Both the position numbers and the translations under genes were made by a program. Below, in pieces: positions 24,099-31,962 of a DNA stretch of 64,000 bases. Source of the stretch: Paenibacillus_G sp049942825 (GTDB lineage: Bacteria; Bacillota; Bacilli; Paenibacillales; NBRC-103111). Within the stretch, counting starts at the first letter, position 1, and each line of letters starts with the position of its first letter. The notes below the pieces were generated by a model. The model saw only the letters and a program-made list of their open reading frames with translations. It was not told where the DNA came from and ran no database searches. The stretch is from assembly GCF_049942825.1 (NCBI RefSeq), contig NZ_CP187970.1:8113844-8177843 (forward strand). The letters are read 5' to 3'.

Positions 24099-25370
24099 GG
24101 CTTGAAAAGGGAGAAAGACCATATTATCAAACATATGCGATCCGGTTTCAATCGTCATGTGTCCACCGTATTTCTCACAGATTCGCTTAATGTTAGTAAG
24201 CCCATAACCATGATGTTCCGGGATCGCCTTTCGACTGCGTAAATCGGTTACTTCCTTGTCTACATAATTGCAAACGCGAATGTAGAGCGCAGACTCGCTT
24301 GAACGGATATAAATACGGATGTGCCGATCCTCGGATATATCCACTCTTTTTGAAGCCTCGATGGCATTATCCAGCATATTTCCGAGTGCCACGCAAAGGT
24401 CATAGCGCTCAATAGCAGCCTCATGATCCAGCATATGAAGCTCCGTATCGATTCGGATTCCGTTAGCCTGGCCGATGTTCAGTGCGTTTGTCACCAGAGC
24501 GTCGATCACCAGATTGCCGGTGTTCACCCTGTGGTAGGCAGCTTCAATCTTGTTCAGCGTAACGCGAATATGCTCGCTAGCTTCGGCCGTTCTCCCCCGT
24601 TCGATGCATTCCGCCACATACAGAAACTGCTGATTCGTGTCGTGGATCATACTTTTGACTTTTTTGAAGCTGTGCACTGTTTTTTCGTAATTGGCATTCT
24701 GGTAATCCATCTGCTTCTGAAGCTGATTATTTTCATTCAATAGCTGGAATTTGGCGATCACTGTATCGAGAACATAGACGACAAGGATGTTTAAAACGAT
24801 GAGGCCGAGGATCGAAAGGAAAAAATGTAAATTTTTCTCGCTATAGATAGACAGCACGTTTACCTGATAGGTGCTGATAACCGGTACGCTGATAAACAGC
24901 AGGAAATAACGGAGGTTCAACGTATATTTTCTGTGCTTGGCCAAAAAACGGATGATATAAACAACGGCAATCATGAGGATACAGCTAAGCAAAAGGACCA
25001 GCTGCCCGTTCCTTCTCAATGCCGTGCTATTTTCCTCTAAAAACATCGAGGGGTCGATTAAGGAGATACATATAGAATTGATGAGCGTAAACAGCACCGT
25101 GTACAGCAAGGAGAACATGATTTGCAGTTTGAGTTCCGTTTGATAGCCAAGCGATAGGCAGAATATAAAGGCCAGTGCAAGCAGCGAAGACATCATTTCT
25201 GAAAGGGATACCGTCAAATACAATACATCTAAAATAATGAACCCGATGATATACATCCATTTCGCGGGCTTACTGTTTTCCTTGCCAAAGACGGAGTTGA
25301 AATAGAAATCCGCTTGCAAAACCATGACCACCGCGACACTCGCGTTTAGCATCAACAGCGTAACATCCAT
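24081..25370 (-). CDS. GHKL-domain sensor histidine kinase (AgrC/NatK-like)
   Basis: This 429-aa membrane kinase has six or seven hydrophobic segments over residues 1-205, then a coiled-coil (QLLNENNQLQKQMDYQNANY). The phospho-acceptor His243 is in MIHDTNQQFL, and the GHKL ATPase follows with the N box ALGNMLDNAIEAS and G box GYGLTNIKRICEKYGG. This is the layout of kinases that sense peptides (AgrC, ComD) or cell-envelope stress (NatK). The gene starts 4 nt after the LytTR regulator stop. No agrB or agrD-like gene was found nearby, so the signal is unknown. It ends at a terminator. Confidence 0.88.
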   Translation of the reverse strand: MDVTLLMLNASVAVVMVLQADFYFNSVFGKENSKPAKWMYIIGFIILDVLYLTVSLSEMMSSLLALAFIFCLSLGYQTELKLQIMFSLLYTVLFTLINSICISLIDPSMFLEENSTALRRNGQLVLLLSCILMIAVVYIIRFLAKHRKYTLNLRYFLLFISVPVISTYQVNVLSIYSEKNLHFFLSILGLIVLNILVVYVLDTVIAKFQLLNENNQLQKQMDYQNANYEKTVHSFKKVKSMIHDTNQQFLYVAECIERGRTAEASEHIRVTLNKIEAAYHRVNTGNLVIDALVTNALNIGQANGIRIDTELHMLDHEAAIERYDLCVALGNMLDNAIEASKRVDISEDRHIRIYIRSSESALYIRVCNYVDKEVTDLRSRKAIPEHHGYGLTNIKRICEKYGGHMTIETGSHMFDNMVFLPFQAKESPA

Positions 25371-25374
25371 TGCT

Positions 25375-26115
25375 TTATTCCGCCCTCATAATCATATATT
25401 TCGTGCAGGTATCTTTCACTTCCTTGATTTTGGACCGCCCGATTGGTAATTCCATTCCATTGGACATAACCACTTTGCTGCCGGAAAATTTATGAACGCG
25501 GTGCAGATTAATTAGAATGGAGCGATGAATCTGCAGGAATTTGCTGTCCTTCAGTACCGATGCGTAACTTGAAATCAAACCCTTACTGTCATATACGGCA
25601 TGTACTGTCGTGATTCTCAGCCTACCCTTCACCGTTAGACTTTTAACTGCCTCGATCGCGATGATATCCTCCTGCAAGAGTACAATGTCTTCATACGCCG
25701 ATTTAATAATCAGGATTTCCTGTTCGCGTTCCTCCAGGTATCGGCAGAGCTTCAACATCCTCGCCTCGAATACCTCGGTTTCGATCGGCTTGAGCAAGTA
25801 CTGAAAGGTAACGACATCGAAGCTTTCCAGCATATACTCGGCATAACTCGTCAGGAATACAATCTGCTCGTGATGCCGCTTCATTTCCCTCAGCTTCCGA
25901 GCCGTCTGAATCCCGTTCCATCCCTTCATTTCAATATCAAGGATAAGAATATGGAATGAAGCCTCCCGGTCCACATAATGCGCAATGAATTGCTCGCCGG
26001 ACTCAAACTCCTCAACTTCAAAATCAATCCCAGTCTTCATCGATAAAGCGAGCAGCATCTGCCTTACTCGCTTCCTCTGCTGCTCCTCGTCGTCACAGAT
26101 GGCAATTCGGTACAT
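25375..26115 (-). CDS. LytTR-family response regulator (AgrA-like)
   Basis: This 246-aa regulator has a receiver domain with the acidic pair IAICDDEEQ and the phospho-acceptor Asp60 in ILILDIEMKGWNG. A LytTR DNA-binding domain forms the C-terminal 100 residues (IAIEAVKSLTVKGRLRITTV, then FLQIHRSILINLHRVHKFSGS). It is partnered with the GHKL kinase directly downstream. The start is ATG 26115, with GGAG 6 nt upstream; the frame is open 12 codons further. The regulator precedes the kinase, the reverse of the agr order. A leader of about 270 nt with two short ORFs lies in front. Confidence 0.9.
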   Translation of the reverse strand: MYRIAICDDEEQQRKRVRQMLLALSMKTGIDFEVEEFESGEQFIAHYVDREASFHILILDIEMKGWNGIQTARKLREMKRHHEQIVFLTSYAEYMLESFDVVTFQYLLKPIETEVFEARMLKLCRYLEEREQEILIIKSAYEDIVLLQEDIIAIEAVKSLTVKGRLRITTVHAVYDSKGLISSYASVLKDSKFLQIHRSILINLHRVHKFSGSKVVMSNGMELPIGRSKIKEVKDTCTKYMIMRAE

Positions 26116-26414
26116 AGGTCGCTCCTTTCTTAACCGCCGCAGCAGCTTCACTTGTAAGATGGATCAGGCACTCATGCGAGAATTTCCGCCAAATAACAAA
26201 ATACATAGACAAAGAGCCACTCATGACATAGAGTGGTTTACTTTAGATAATTCAATAATATGTAGTGTCAGTCCCTGCCCCCCAATTGGGTTATTTACCC
26301 ACCGCCTCATTTTACTTCCCTATCGCTTTACTGTAAATGCCTTTTCTTTCATTGTTTACCCCCTGCTTTTCCTCAAAGGTTCCTGCGACATATTGATAAC
26401 CGGCAAGTTGCCCG
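26116..26414 (-). other. Leader of the two-component operon with two short candidate ORFs
   Basis: From the promoter at 26393-26421 to the regulator ATG the transcript has about 270 untranslated bases. On the minus strand it holds a 10-codon ORF (MKEKAFTVKR, 26352-26320) with GGGGG 6 nt before its ATG, and a 29-codon ORF beginning MRRWVNNPIGGQ (26310-26221) with GGGAAG before its ATG. A CCACTC/GAGTGG hairpin (about 26216-26238) closes over the end of the second. Neither peptide is recognised. They could be leader peptides or signal-peptide precursors, or chance. Confidence 0.35.
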
Positions 26415-26421
26415 TTTGACA
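26393..26421 (-). promoter_or_regulatory. Predicted promoter of the LytTR/GHKL operon
   Basis: On the minus strand TTGTCA (26416-26421) and TATCAA (26393-26398) are 17 bp apart. Its -35 overlaps the -35 of the divergent tetR promoter. Confidence 0.5.
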
Positions 26422-26443
26422 AGCAGCAAAAACAATATTACTA
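26415..26443 (+). promoter_or_regulatory. Predicted promoter of the tetR-monooxygenase operon
   Basis: TTGACA (26415-26420) and TACTAT (26438-26443) are 17 bp apart, and the tandem operators follow immediately. Confidence 0.65.
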
Positions 26444-26473
26444 TGACCATAGTCATTGAATGACCTCGGTCAT
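26443..26473. promoter_or_regulatory. Tandem palindromic operators for a TetR repressor
   Basis: ATGACCATAGTCAT (26443-26456) and ATGACCTCGGTCAT (26460-26473) share perfect ATGAC/GTCAT arms around 4-bp centres and are 17 bp apart. They cover the start of the tetR-monooxygenase transcript, so autorepression is likely. Confidence 0.7.
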
Positions 26474-26493
26474 TATTGGAGGTGGAAGGCAAG

Positions 26494-27087
26494 ATGATGC
26501 TGAGAGAATCGCGTAAGAGAGAACTAAAGGAACAAATTTTTTTACAAGCTCTTCAGCTTTTTCACGAAAAGGGGTTCGAGCAGGTCACGGTTCAGGAGAT
26601 TACAGCTAAGTGCGGCATTGGGAAGGGAACTTTTTTTAATTATTTCGCGAAGAAAGAAGACATCCTGCTTTATCTTGGAGAATCCCAGATCGATTTGCTG
26701 CAGCAGAGCATAGAGAAGCATCGGAATATCGACCATCCCAAAGAACAAATTATGCACGTGTTGGACGATCTGCTTCTTCACTTTTCATCACACAGCGAAC
26801 TCATGAAACTGGCTACAATGGAAATCATGAAATCCGTTTCCCTAGCCGGAAAAGAATCAAAAAGCGTTCAACAATTGCATCTGCATCTGGCATCCCTGAT
26901 CGACCGTGCAAAACAAAACGGTAAACTGCACAGCCGCTGGGAAACGGATGTCATCGCCACAACGATTGTCGGCGTCTATTTCCATACGATCCTGTCATGG
27001 ACACTGCTGGAAGTCCAACATGCAGCCATAAGCGAATCATTCAGAAAACAATTGGATGTCGTCTGGGAAGGTATTGATCGTATCTAG
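26494..27087 (+). CDS. TetR/AcrR family repressor of the adjacent monooxygenase
   Basis: This 197-aa regulator has an N-terminal HTH (IFLQALQLFHEKGFEQVTVQ, then ITAKCGIGKGTFFNYFAKKED), which matches TetR_N. The remaining three-quarters is a helical ligand-binding domain. The start at ATG 26494 (or 26497) follows GGAGG and GGAAGG; a TTG at 26476 in the same frame lies upstream of the ribosome binding site. It is 16 bp upstream of the FAD monooxygenase, with one promoter and two operator palindromes in front, so the product likely represses its own operon until a substrate appears. Confidence 0.88.
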   Translation: MMLRESRKRELKEQIFLQALQLFHEKGFEQVTVQEITAKCGIGKGTFFNYFAKKEDILLYLGESQIDLLQQSIEKHRNIDHPKEQIMHVLDDLLLHFSSHSELMKLATMEIMKSVSLAGKESKSVQQLHLHLASLIDRAKQNGKLHSRWETDVIATTIVGVYFHTILSWTLLEVQHAAISESFRKQLDVVWEGIDRI

Positions 27088-27103
27088 GAGGCGGAGATAA
27101 GTT

Positions 27104-28240
27104 ATGTCACAGATAGTCCTGATCATAGGTGGCGGAATCGCTGGTCTATGCGCCGCGATCACCTTGCAGCAAATAGGGATGAAGGTAAAAGTGTACGAAA
27201 GAAGTACCGAGCCAACGGTTGCTGGGGCGGGTATCATTATCGCCCCGAATGCTTTGCAGGCGCTAAAGCCATACCGCATTTCCGACGAGATCATTCGTCA
27301 AGGGTATCCAAGCGACGGCTTCCATGTATTATCGGATCGAGGCCGACCCATCACTCAACTTGCAGTTCCTTCCGGATATGGCAGCTTACATTCCATCCAT
27401 CGCAAGGACCTCCATCATATTCTTTTATCTGCGCTCCCTCCCGACACGGTAGAATGGGGGAGATCATTTTTGCAGCTTGAGCAAAAGGATGACCACGTGC
27501 GGGTTGCGTTCAGTGACGGCAGTCAAGCGGTGGGCGACTTGGTCGTCGCTGCGGATGGAATCCACTCCAACATTCGCAAACAAATTTTTCGAAAAAATAT
27601 CTATCGCTATGCCGGCTATACCTGCTGGCGCGGTGTTGTTTCCGTTGACGGTCTTCCAGGCTTATCTCATCGGTTTATCGAGACGTGGGGAACGAAGGGC
27701 CGTTTCGGTATCGTCCCGCTGCCAAATAACAAATTGTATTGGTATGCGCTAATCAATGCCCGCCAAAGTGATCCCCGTATTGCGAATTATTCTACGAAGG
27801 ACCTGCATCGCCTGTTCCAGAACTATCATGATCCCATACCAAGTCTGTTGTTGAAAACGTCATCCCAGGACATGATCCATCGCGATATCGTGGATATAGC
27901 ACCTAGGGAACACTTCTACTCCGATCGGGTTGTTTTTATCGGCGATGCTGCTCATGCTATTACCCCTAATATGGGACAGGGCGCCTGCCAAGCGATGGAG
28001 GATGCGCGTATTCTGGCCGAATGCCTTCGCATACAGAGCAATTATCAGGGAGCATTCGCAGATTACGATGCCAGACGCCGAGAGAGAATCGAACAAATAT
28101 CAAGACAATCCTGGAAGATCGGAAAAATGGCGCAATCTGAAAGCTTCCTATTCACTAGTTTCAGAAATCGACTAATGAAGCATGCCCCTAAAAGGATCTA
28201 TCGCAACCAGGCACAGCACTTGTACCAATTTCAGCTCTAG
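27104..28240 (+). CDS. FAD-dependent aromatic monooxygenase
   Basis: This 378-aa class A flavoprotein hydroxylase has the Rossmann motif IIGGGIAGL (residues 7-15), the DG motif VVAADGIHSNIR and the GD motif IGDAAHAITPNMGQGA (from about residue 279), which together bind FAD and NAD(P)H. The segment TCWRGVV matches the HpxO/TetX/zeaxanthin-epoxidase-like group. Possible substrates include urate, salicylate-like aromatics or antibiotics (TetX is in this family), and the sequence does not tell. It is controlled by the TetR gene 16 bp upstream, with which it forms a two-gene operon. Confidence 0.88.
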   Translation: MSQIVLIIGGGIAGLCAAITLQQIGMKVKVYERSTEPTVAGAGIIIAPNALQALKPYRISDEIIRQGYPSDGFHVLSDRGRPITQLAVPSGYGSLHSIHRKDLHHILLSALPPDTVEWGRSFLQLEQKDDHVRVAFSDGSQAVGDLVVAADGIHSNIRKQIFRKNIYRYAGYTCWRGVVSVDGLPGLSHRFIETWGTKGRFGIVPLPNNKLYWYALINARQSDPRIANYSTKDLHRLFQNYHDPIPSLLLKTSSQDMIHRDIVDIAPREHFYSDRVVFIGDAAHAITPNMGQGACQAMEDARILAECLRIQSNYQGAFADYDARRRERIEQISRQSWKIGKMAQSESFLFTSFRNRLMKHAPKRIYRNQAQHLYQFQL

Positions 28241-28400
28241 GGCTGAAGCCTTCGACAATGCGGAAAAACACTGTGCTCGGCCCGGGGGTTGGCCACGTAC
28301 ACCGACATGCTGGTCGTGTCGCCATGAAACGTCCGTATAAGAATGTAACTCGCATATAGTTGTAACGTGGATTTGCAGCTTTCTTCTGCAAAAATTCGCA

Positions 28401-28880
28401 TCATTTGTGATACGGTTCCCCCCGCATAATCCGAAACGCCCTATACACCTGCTCCACCAGCACGAGCCGCATGAGCTGGTGGGGCAGCGTCATGCGCCCG
28501 AACGAGAGCTTGAGATCGGCGCGCGCCAGCACCTCGGGGGCGAGGCCGAGCGAGCCGCCGATGATGAACGCCACGGAGCTGCGCCCGTACGTGGCCAGGT
28601 CCTGCAGCTGCCGCGCGAGATCCTCGCTCGAGAGCGGCTTGCCGTCGATTGCGAGGGCGATGACGAACGCGCCCTCGTTCACCTTCGCGAGGATCCGCTC
28701 ACCCTCGCGCTGCTTCACCTGCGCCTCTTCCGCGGCGCTGAGGGTCTCCGGCGTCTTCTCGTCGGGCACCTCGACGATCGAGACTTTGGCATAAGGGCCG
28801 AGCCGCTTCGTATACTCCGCAATCCCCTCGACCAGGTACTTTTCCTTCAGCTTGCCGACCGTTATCATTTGGATGTTCAT
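28401..28880 (-). CDS. rlmH: 23S rRNA (pseudouridine1915-N3)-methyltransferase
   Basis: This 159-aa SPOUT-class enzyme methylates pseudouridine 1915 in helix 69 of 23S rRNA, using SAM. The SAM-binding trefoil knot is visible as AFIIGGSLGL, then LSFGRMTLPHQLMRLVLVEQVYRA. The C-terminal RGEPYHK is the conserved end of the family. The start ATG 28880 gives the standard length; a 7-codon extension has no conservation. It is 73 bp downstream of the CxxH/CxxC gene, in the usual oriC-flank position. Confidence 0.96.
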   Translation of the reverse strand: MNIQMITVGKLKEKYLVEGIAEYTKRLGPYAKVSIVEVPDEKTPETLSAAEEAQVKQREGERILAKVNEGAFVIALAIDGKPLSSEDLARQLQDLATYGRSSVAFIIGGSLGLAPEVLARADLKLSFGRMTLPHQLMRLVLVEQVYRAFRIMRGEPYHK

Positions 28881-28914
28881 CGCGCAGTAACCCCTTTTCA
28901 TTCTCTATATAAGC

Positions 28915-28946
28915 AAAAAGAAGGCCGCCCCAGGCCAGCCCTCTTC
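28915..28946 (-). terminator. Possible weak terminator between the CxxH/CxxC gene and rlmH
   Basis: On the minus strand GGCC-loop-GGCC is followed by TTCTTTTT. The stem is short, so partial readthrough into rlmH is likely. Confidence 0.35.
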
Positions 28947-28974
28947 CATTGTTGTGTGCTATATGGTTGTAACG

Positions 28975-29142
28975 TCAGACCACCAGGAAGCGTCCCGGAC
29001 CGGCGCACCGCTCGCAGTGGGAGGGTGCCTCCCATGCCTTGAACTCCACTTCGTCCAGATCCACGATATCCGGCGCGTCTTCGTACTCGTCAACGAACAT
29101 GTCGATAGCCAGTTCCAAGTGCTCTTTGCAAACCACGTGCAT
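28975..29142 (-). CDS. CxxH/CxxC small protein
   Basis: This 55-aa protein has the spaced cysteine/histidine pairs that name the family: VVCKEHLELAID near the N-terminus and CERCAGPG near the C-terminus, suggesting a zinc-binding site. The acidic centre DEYEDAPDIVDL is conserved in Bacillales homologs found beside rlmH. Its function is not known. The start ATG 29142 has AAGGGG upstream, and a longer frame to 29178 lacks a ribosome binding site. Confidence 0.85.
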   Translation of the reverse strand: MHVVCKEHLELAIDMFVDEYEDAPDIVDLDEVEFKAWEAPSHCERCAGPGRFLVV

Positions 29143-29204
29143 AACCGAAACCCCTTTTTTCTCTCTTGTGCTGCGCATAGGCAGGCTGCAAACCTTATGT
29201 TCTT

Positions 29205-29233
29205 AGTGTACCCCAAAAGGGGACATCTCACAA
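29205..29233 (-). promoter_or_regulatory. Predicted promoter of the CxxH/CxxC-rlmH unit
   Basis: On the minus strand TTGTGA (29228-29233) and TACACT (29205-29210) are 17 bp apart. Confidence 0.6.
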
Positions 29234-29340
29234 CCGCCAGTTTGAACCTTACGCGCCTCACTCACCTACGCCATTACTCACTCGCGGTGACAGCAGCACA
29301 TCCCTGACCCTCACATACCGAAGCGACCGACGGCAATCCT

Positions 29341-30585
29341 TTACCGGTCCTTCAGCTCCTCCAGCTCGAGCTGTGCGTAGTTCTTCTTGGCTCCCCGGTA
29401 ATAGGTCACCTGCAGCTTCTCTCCGACCCGCTTCTGGCTGTAGATATACTTGCGCAGCGCCAGGGTGCTGTCGACCGGCTTGCCGTCCAGCTCGACGATC
29501 ACGTCGCTGCTCTTCAGCCCCGCATCCTTCGCCGGTCCCACAACGTCGAGCACCAGCACGCCCTTCTTCACGTCCGAAGGCAGCTCCAGCCCTTCCGTGC
29601 CCTTATAGGCCTGCAAGTCCTGCGTAACCACGCCCATGTAGGGCCGCTTCACCTTCTGCTCCTTGATGAGGGTGTCGATGACGCCCTTGGCCTGGTTGAT
29701 CGGAATCGCGAAGCCCAGTCCCTCCACACCCATGTCGGCCACCTTCATGGTGTTGATCCCGACGACCTTGCCCTCGAGGTTCACGAGCGCGCCGCCGCTG
29801 TTCCCCTGGTTAATGGCCGCATCCGTCTGGATGACGTCCATCTCCCAGTCGAAGTCCCCTTCCTGCCCGAGCGTCACGGGAATCGTCCGCTTCGGCCACG
29901 AGATGATGCCCTGCGTCACCGTCGGCGCATAGCCAAGACCCAGCGGGTTGCCGACAGCAATCGCCGTCTCCCCGGGCTGAAGCGCATCCGAGTCGCCGAA
30001 CTCGGCAAGCTGCTTGATTCCGGCTCCGTCCATCTCCAGGACCGCGAGATCGGTGATCTGGTCGCGCCCGAGCAGTGTCGCAGGCCGCTTCTCGCCGGAG
30101 ATCGACACGACATCGAGCTGCGAGAAGCCTTCCACGACGTGGTTGTTCGTCACAATCCGCACCTTGTCACCGGAGCGGTCGAAGATGACGCCGGAGCCGA
30201 GTCCCATCGCCCCGCTTTTGGCTTCGCCTTCCCCGCCGCCGTCCAGATTCGACCCGACGATACTGACCACCGTCGGTGCGACCTTCGCTGTGGCCCCAAC
30301 CACCGTATCGCTGCGGAGGCGGTCTTCGCTGACCCCCTGAGCCGCCGTCGGAGCCATCGCGGCAACCGCTTCGGCACCGGCAAACGCGCTCTCGTCGGCT
30401 TCCTTGACGCTGTAGGCGAGGATCAGGGCGGTGAAGACCACGGCTGCCCCCGCCGCCGGCAGCGCCCAGACGGGAAGAACCTTCGGCAGCTTCCATCCGC
30501 GCCGGCGCTTGGGTGCCCGCCAAGCATCCCGGACCGGCAGCGATACCTTCGCCGTATAGAAATCATCATCATCGAACAAACTCAC
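29341..30585 (-). CDS. htrA: HtrA-like membrane-anchored serine protease
   Basis: This 414-aa trypsin-like protease with a PDZ domain performs quality control of secreted and envelope proteins. The cytosolic N-terminus is followed by a transmembrane helix (residues 38-59). The catalytic triad is His149 (TNNHVV), Asp179 (ITDLAVL) and Ser263 (GNSGGA). The C-terminal PDZ domain covers about residues 315-410. Its position next to the walRK cluster corresponds to B. subtilis yycK/htrC. Here a plus-strand gene separates it from walJ. It has its own predicted promoter. In B. subtilis, HtrA paralogs respond to CssRS; no such site was looked for in detail. Confidence 0.93.
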   Translation of the reverse strand: MSLFDDDDFYTAKVSLPVRDAWRAPKRRRGWKLPKVLPVWALPAAGAAVVFTALILAYSVKEADESAFAGAEAVAAMAPTAAQGVSEDRLRSDTVVGATAKVAPTVVSIVGSNLDGGGEGEAKSGAMGLGSGVIFDRSGDKVRIVTNNHVVEGFSQLDVVSISGEKRPATLLGRDQITDLAVLEMDGAGIKQLAEFGDSDALQPGETAIAVGNPLGLGYAPTVTQGIISWPKRTIPVTLGQEGDFDWEMDVIQTDAAINQGNSGGALVNLEGKVVGINTMKVADMGVEGLGFAIPINQAKGVIDTLIKEQKVKRPYMGVVTQDLQAYKGTEGLELPSDVKKGVLVLDVVGPAKDAGLKSSDVIVELDGKPVDSTLALRKYIYSQKRVGEKLQVTYYRGAKKNYAQLELEELKDR

Positions 30586-30656
30586 TCCGCCGCCCCCTTA
30601 GGCCGGTCTGTTCGCCGCTCCCACCGCGTCCATCCGGTTCCATACCTTGTATACCC

Positions 30657-30686
30657 ATTGTACCGTAACCCTAGCAGTACAAACAA
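30657..30686 (-). promoter_or_regulatory. Predicted promoter of htrA
   Basis: On the minus strand TTGTTT (30681-30686) and TACAAT (30657-30662) are 18 bp apart. Confidence 0.5.
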
Positions 30687-30771
30687 TTAGAGAAAAGAGG
30701 AATGATTCTCCTCCTGCTAGACTAGACTAAGAACATGAAGAAGAATCCCCCGAGCGAAAGGATGAGGACTC

Positions 30772-31044
30772 ATGACCACGAGCAATAACCGCGTACACAG
30801 CCACCTCGACGAGATCGAGTGGATCGGCAAGATCGCCGACCTGAAAGAAGAACATTACCGCCAGACCCTGGTGCTCAGCGCCTTGATCGAGCTGCTGGCC
30901 GATAAGGGCCTTCTCACGGTCGCGGAGCTGGCCGCCAAAGCCCAGGGGCTCGAAGTCATCGACACCCCGGCCGAGCCGAACCTGGCGCGCACCCAGCACG
31001 ACCTGGACTCGCTGGAGATTCCTCCGGCGGCAGCGGAAGCCTGA
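30772..31044 (+). CDS. Small protein of unknown function between walJ and htrA
   Basis: This 90-aa soluble, acidic protein has AAAGGATGAGG upstream of its ATG. It reads as an amphipathic helical core (YRQTLVLSALIELLADKGLL, then TVAELAAKAQGLEVID) and a flexible tail rich in Ala and Pro. The LLTVAELAAKAQ string looks like a short three-helix element seen as a terminal segment in other proteins, but no known family is assigned. It is on the plus strand, between two minus-strand genes that are neighbours in B. subtilis, so it is an insertion in this lineage. Its promoter is not obvious. Confidence 0.7.
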   Translation: MTTSNNRVHSHLDEIEWIGKIADLKEEHYRQTLVLSALIELLADKGLLTVAELAAKAQGLEVIDTPAEPNLARTQHDLDSLEIPPAAAEA

Positions 31045-31145
31045 CAGCAGCCAAGACGCAATGCAGACAAGCAGTCCGGCCTACAGCACCACCGCACCCT
31101 AAGCTGGCGCGTACCCGCACAAACTTAAGTCGCCGCTTCCTTGCC

Positions 31146-31949
31146 CTAGTCCTCGCCCACCTGATCCCACTCGGTCGCCCGGTTATGATACGTTCCCATG
31201 AGCTTTGCCCGGTGATCGTCCGGCTGCAGACGGTCTTCTACCATGTTATTCACCGTCAGCTTGGCCAAGTCGAGCATGTTGTGGTCTAGGCTGAGATGCG
31301 CGAGATAAACGCGCTTGGTCTTCGTCGTCATGACATCGACCAGGCCTTCTCCCGCCGCTTCGTTGGACAAGTGCCCCATGTCCCCGAGAATACGGCGTTT
31401 GATGTTCCACGGGTAGCGTCCCATCCGCAGCATCTCAATATCGTGATTCGATTCCAGGATAAGCACATCGCTGTCCTGGATTTTTTCTTTGACCTTGGAG
31501 CTCATGTACCCGAGGTCGGTCGCCAGACTCAGCTTCTCTTCCCCTTGATAAAAGCAGTACCCCACCGGCTCCGCCGCATCGTGGGAGATGCCGTACGACT
31601 CCACCTGCAGGTCCCCGAACTCGCGCATCTCGCCCGTCTGCATCACGCAGCGGTTGCCTTCGGCGATCTCGCCGATGCTGCGGTCGAGCTCCTCCCACGT
31701 TTTCTCGTTGGCATAGACCGGCAGATCGTACTTCCGGGCGATCGCCCCGAGACCCTTGATATGGTCGGAATGCTCGTGTGTCACGAGCACCGCATCCAGA
31801 TCCTCCGGCGACATGCCTTTCTCCTTGAGCAGCCCCTCCACTTTCTTCGCGCTGAGCCCCGCGTCGATGAGCACCTTGCCCTCATCGGTCGAGACGACCA
31901 TCGCATTACCCGTCGACCCGCTGGCCAGCACCGTAAACCGTATACCCAT
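31146..31949 (-). CDS. walJ: MBL-fold metallo-hydrolase of the wal operon
   Basis: This 267-aa protein (YycJ/WalJ) has the metallo-beta-lactamase zinc motif VLVTHEHSDHIKG (about residues 55-67) and the later ESNHDIEML and LAHLSLDHN segments. Relatives are reported to have 5'-3' exonuclease activity and to take part in mismatch repair and in coordination of cell division with replication. It is the last gene of walR-walK-yycH-yycI-walJ, 13 bp after yycI. Confidence 0.93.
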   Translation of the reverse strand: MGIRFTVLASGSTGNAMVVSTDEGKVLIDAGLSAKKVEGLLKEKGMSPEDLDAVLVTHEHSDHIKGLGAIARKYDLPVYANEKTWEELDRSIGEIAEGNRCVMQTGEMREFGDLQVESYGISHDAAEPVGYCFYQGEEKLSLATDLGYMSSKVKEKIQDSDVLILESNHDIEMLRMGRYPWNIKRRILGDMGHLSNEAAGEGLVDVMTTKTKRVYLAHLSLDHNMLDLAKLTVNNMVEDRLQPDDHRAKLMGTYHNRATEWDQVGED

Positions 31950-31962
31950 GAATCATTTCCCC

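Noticed and set aside
24081..26115. A complete agr quorum-sensing locus
   Set aside because: No AgrB-like protease and no AgrD-like peptide with a Cys-containing core were found next to the kinase/regulator pair.
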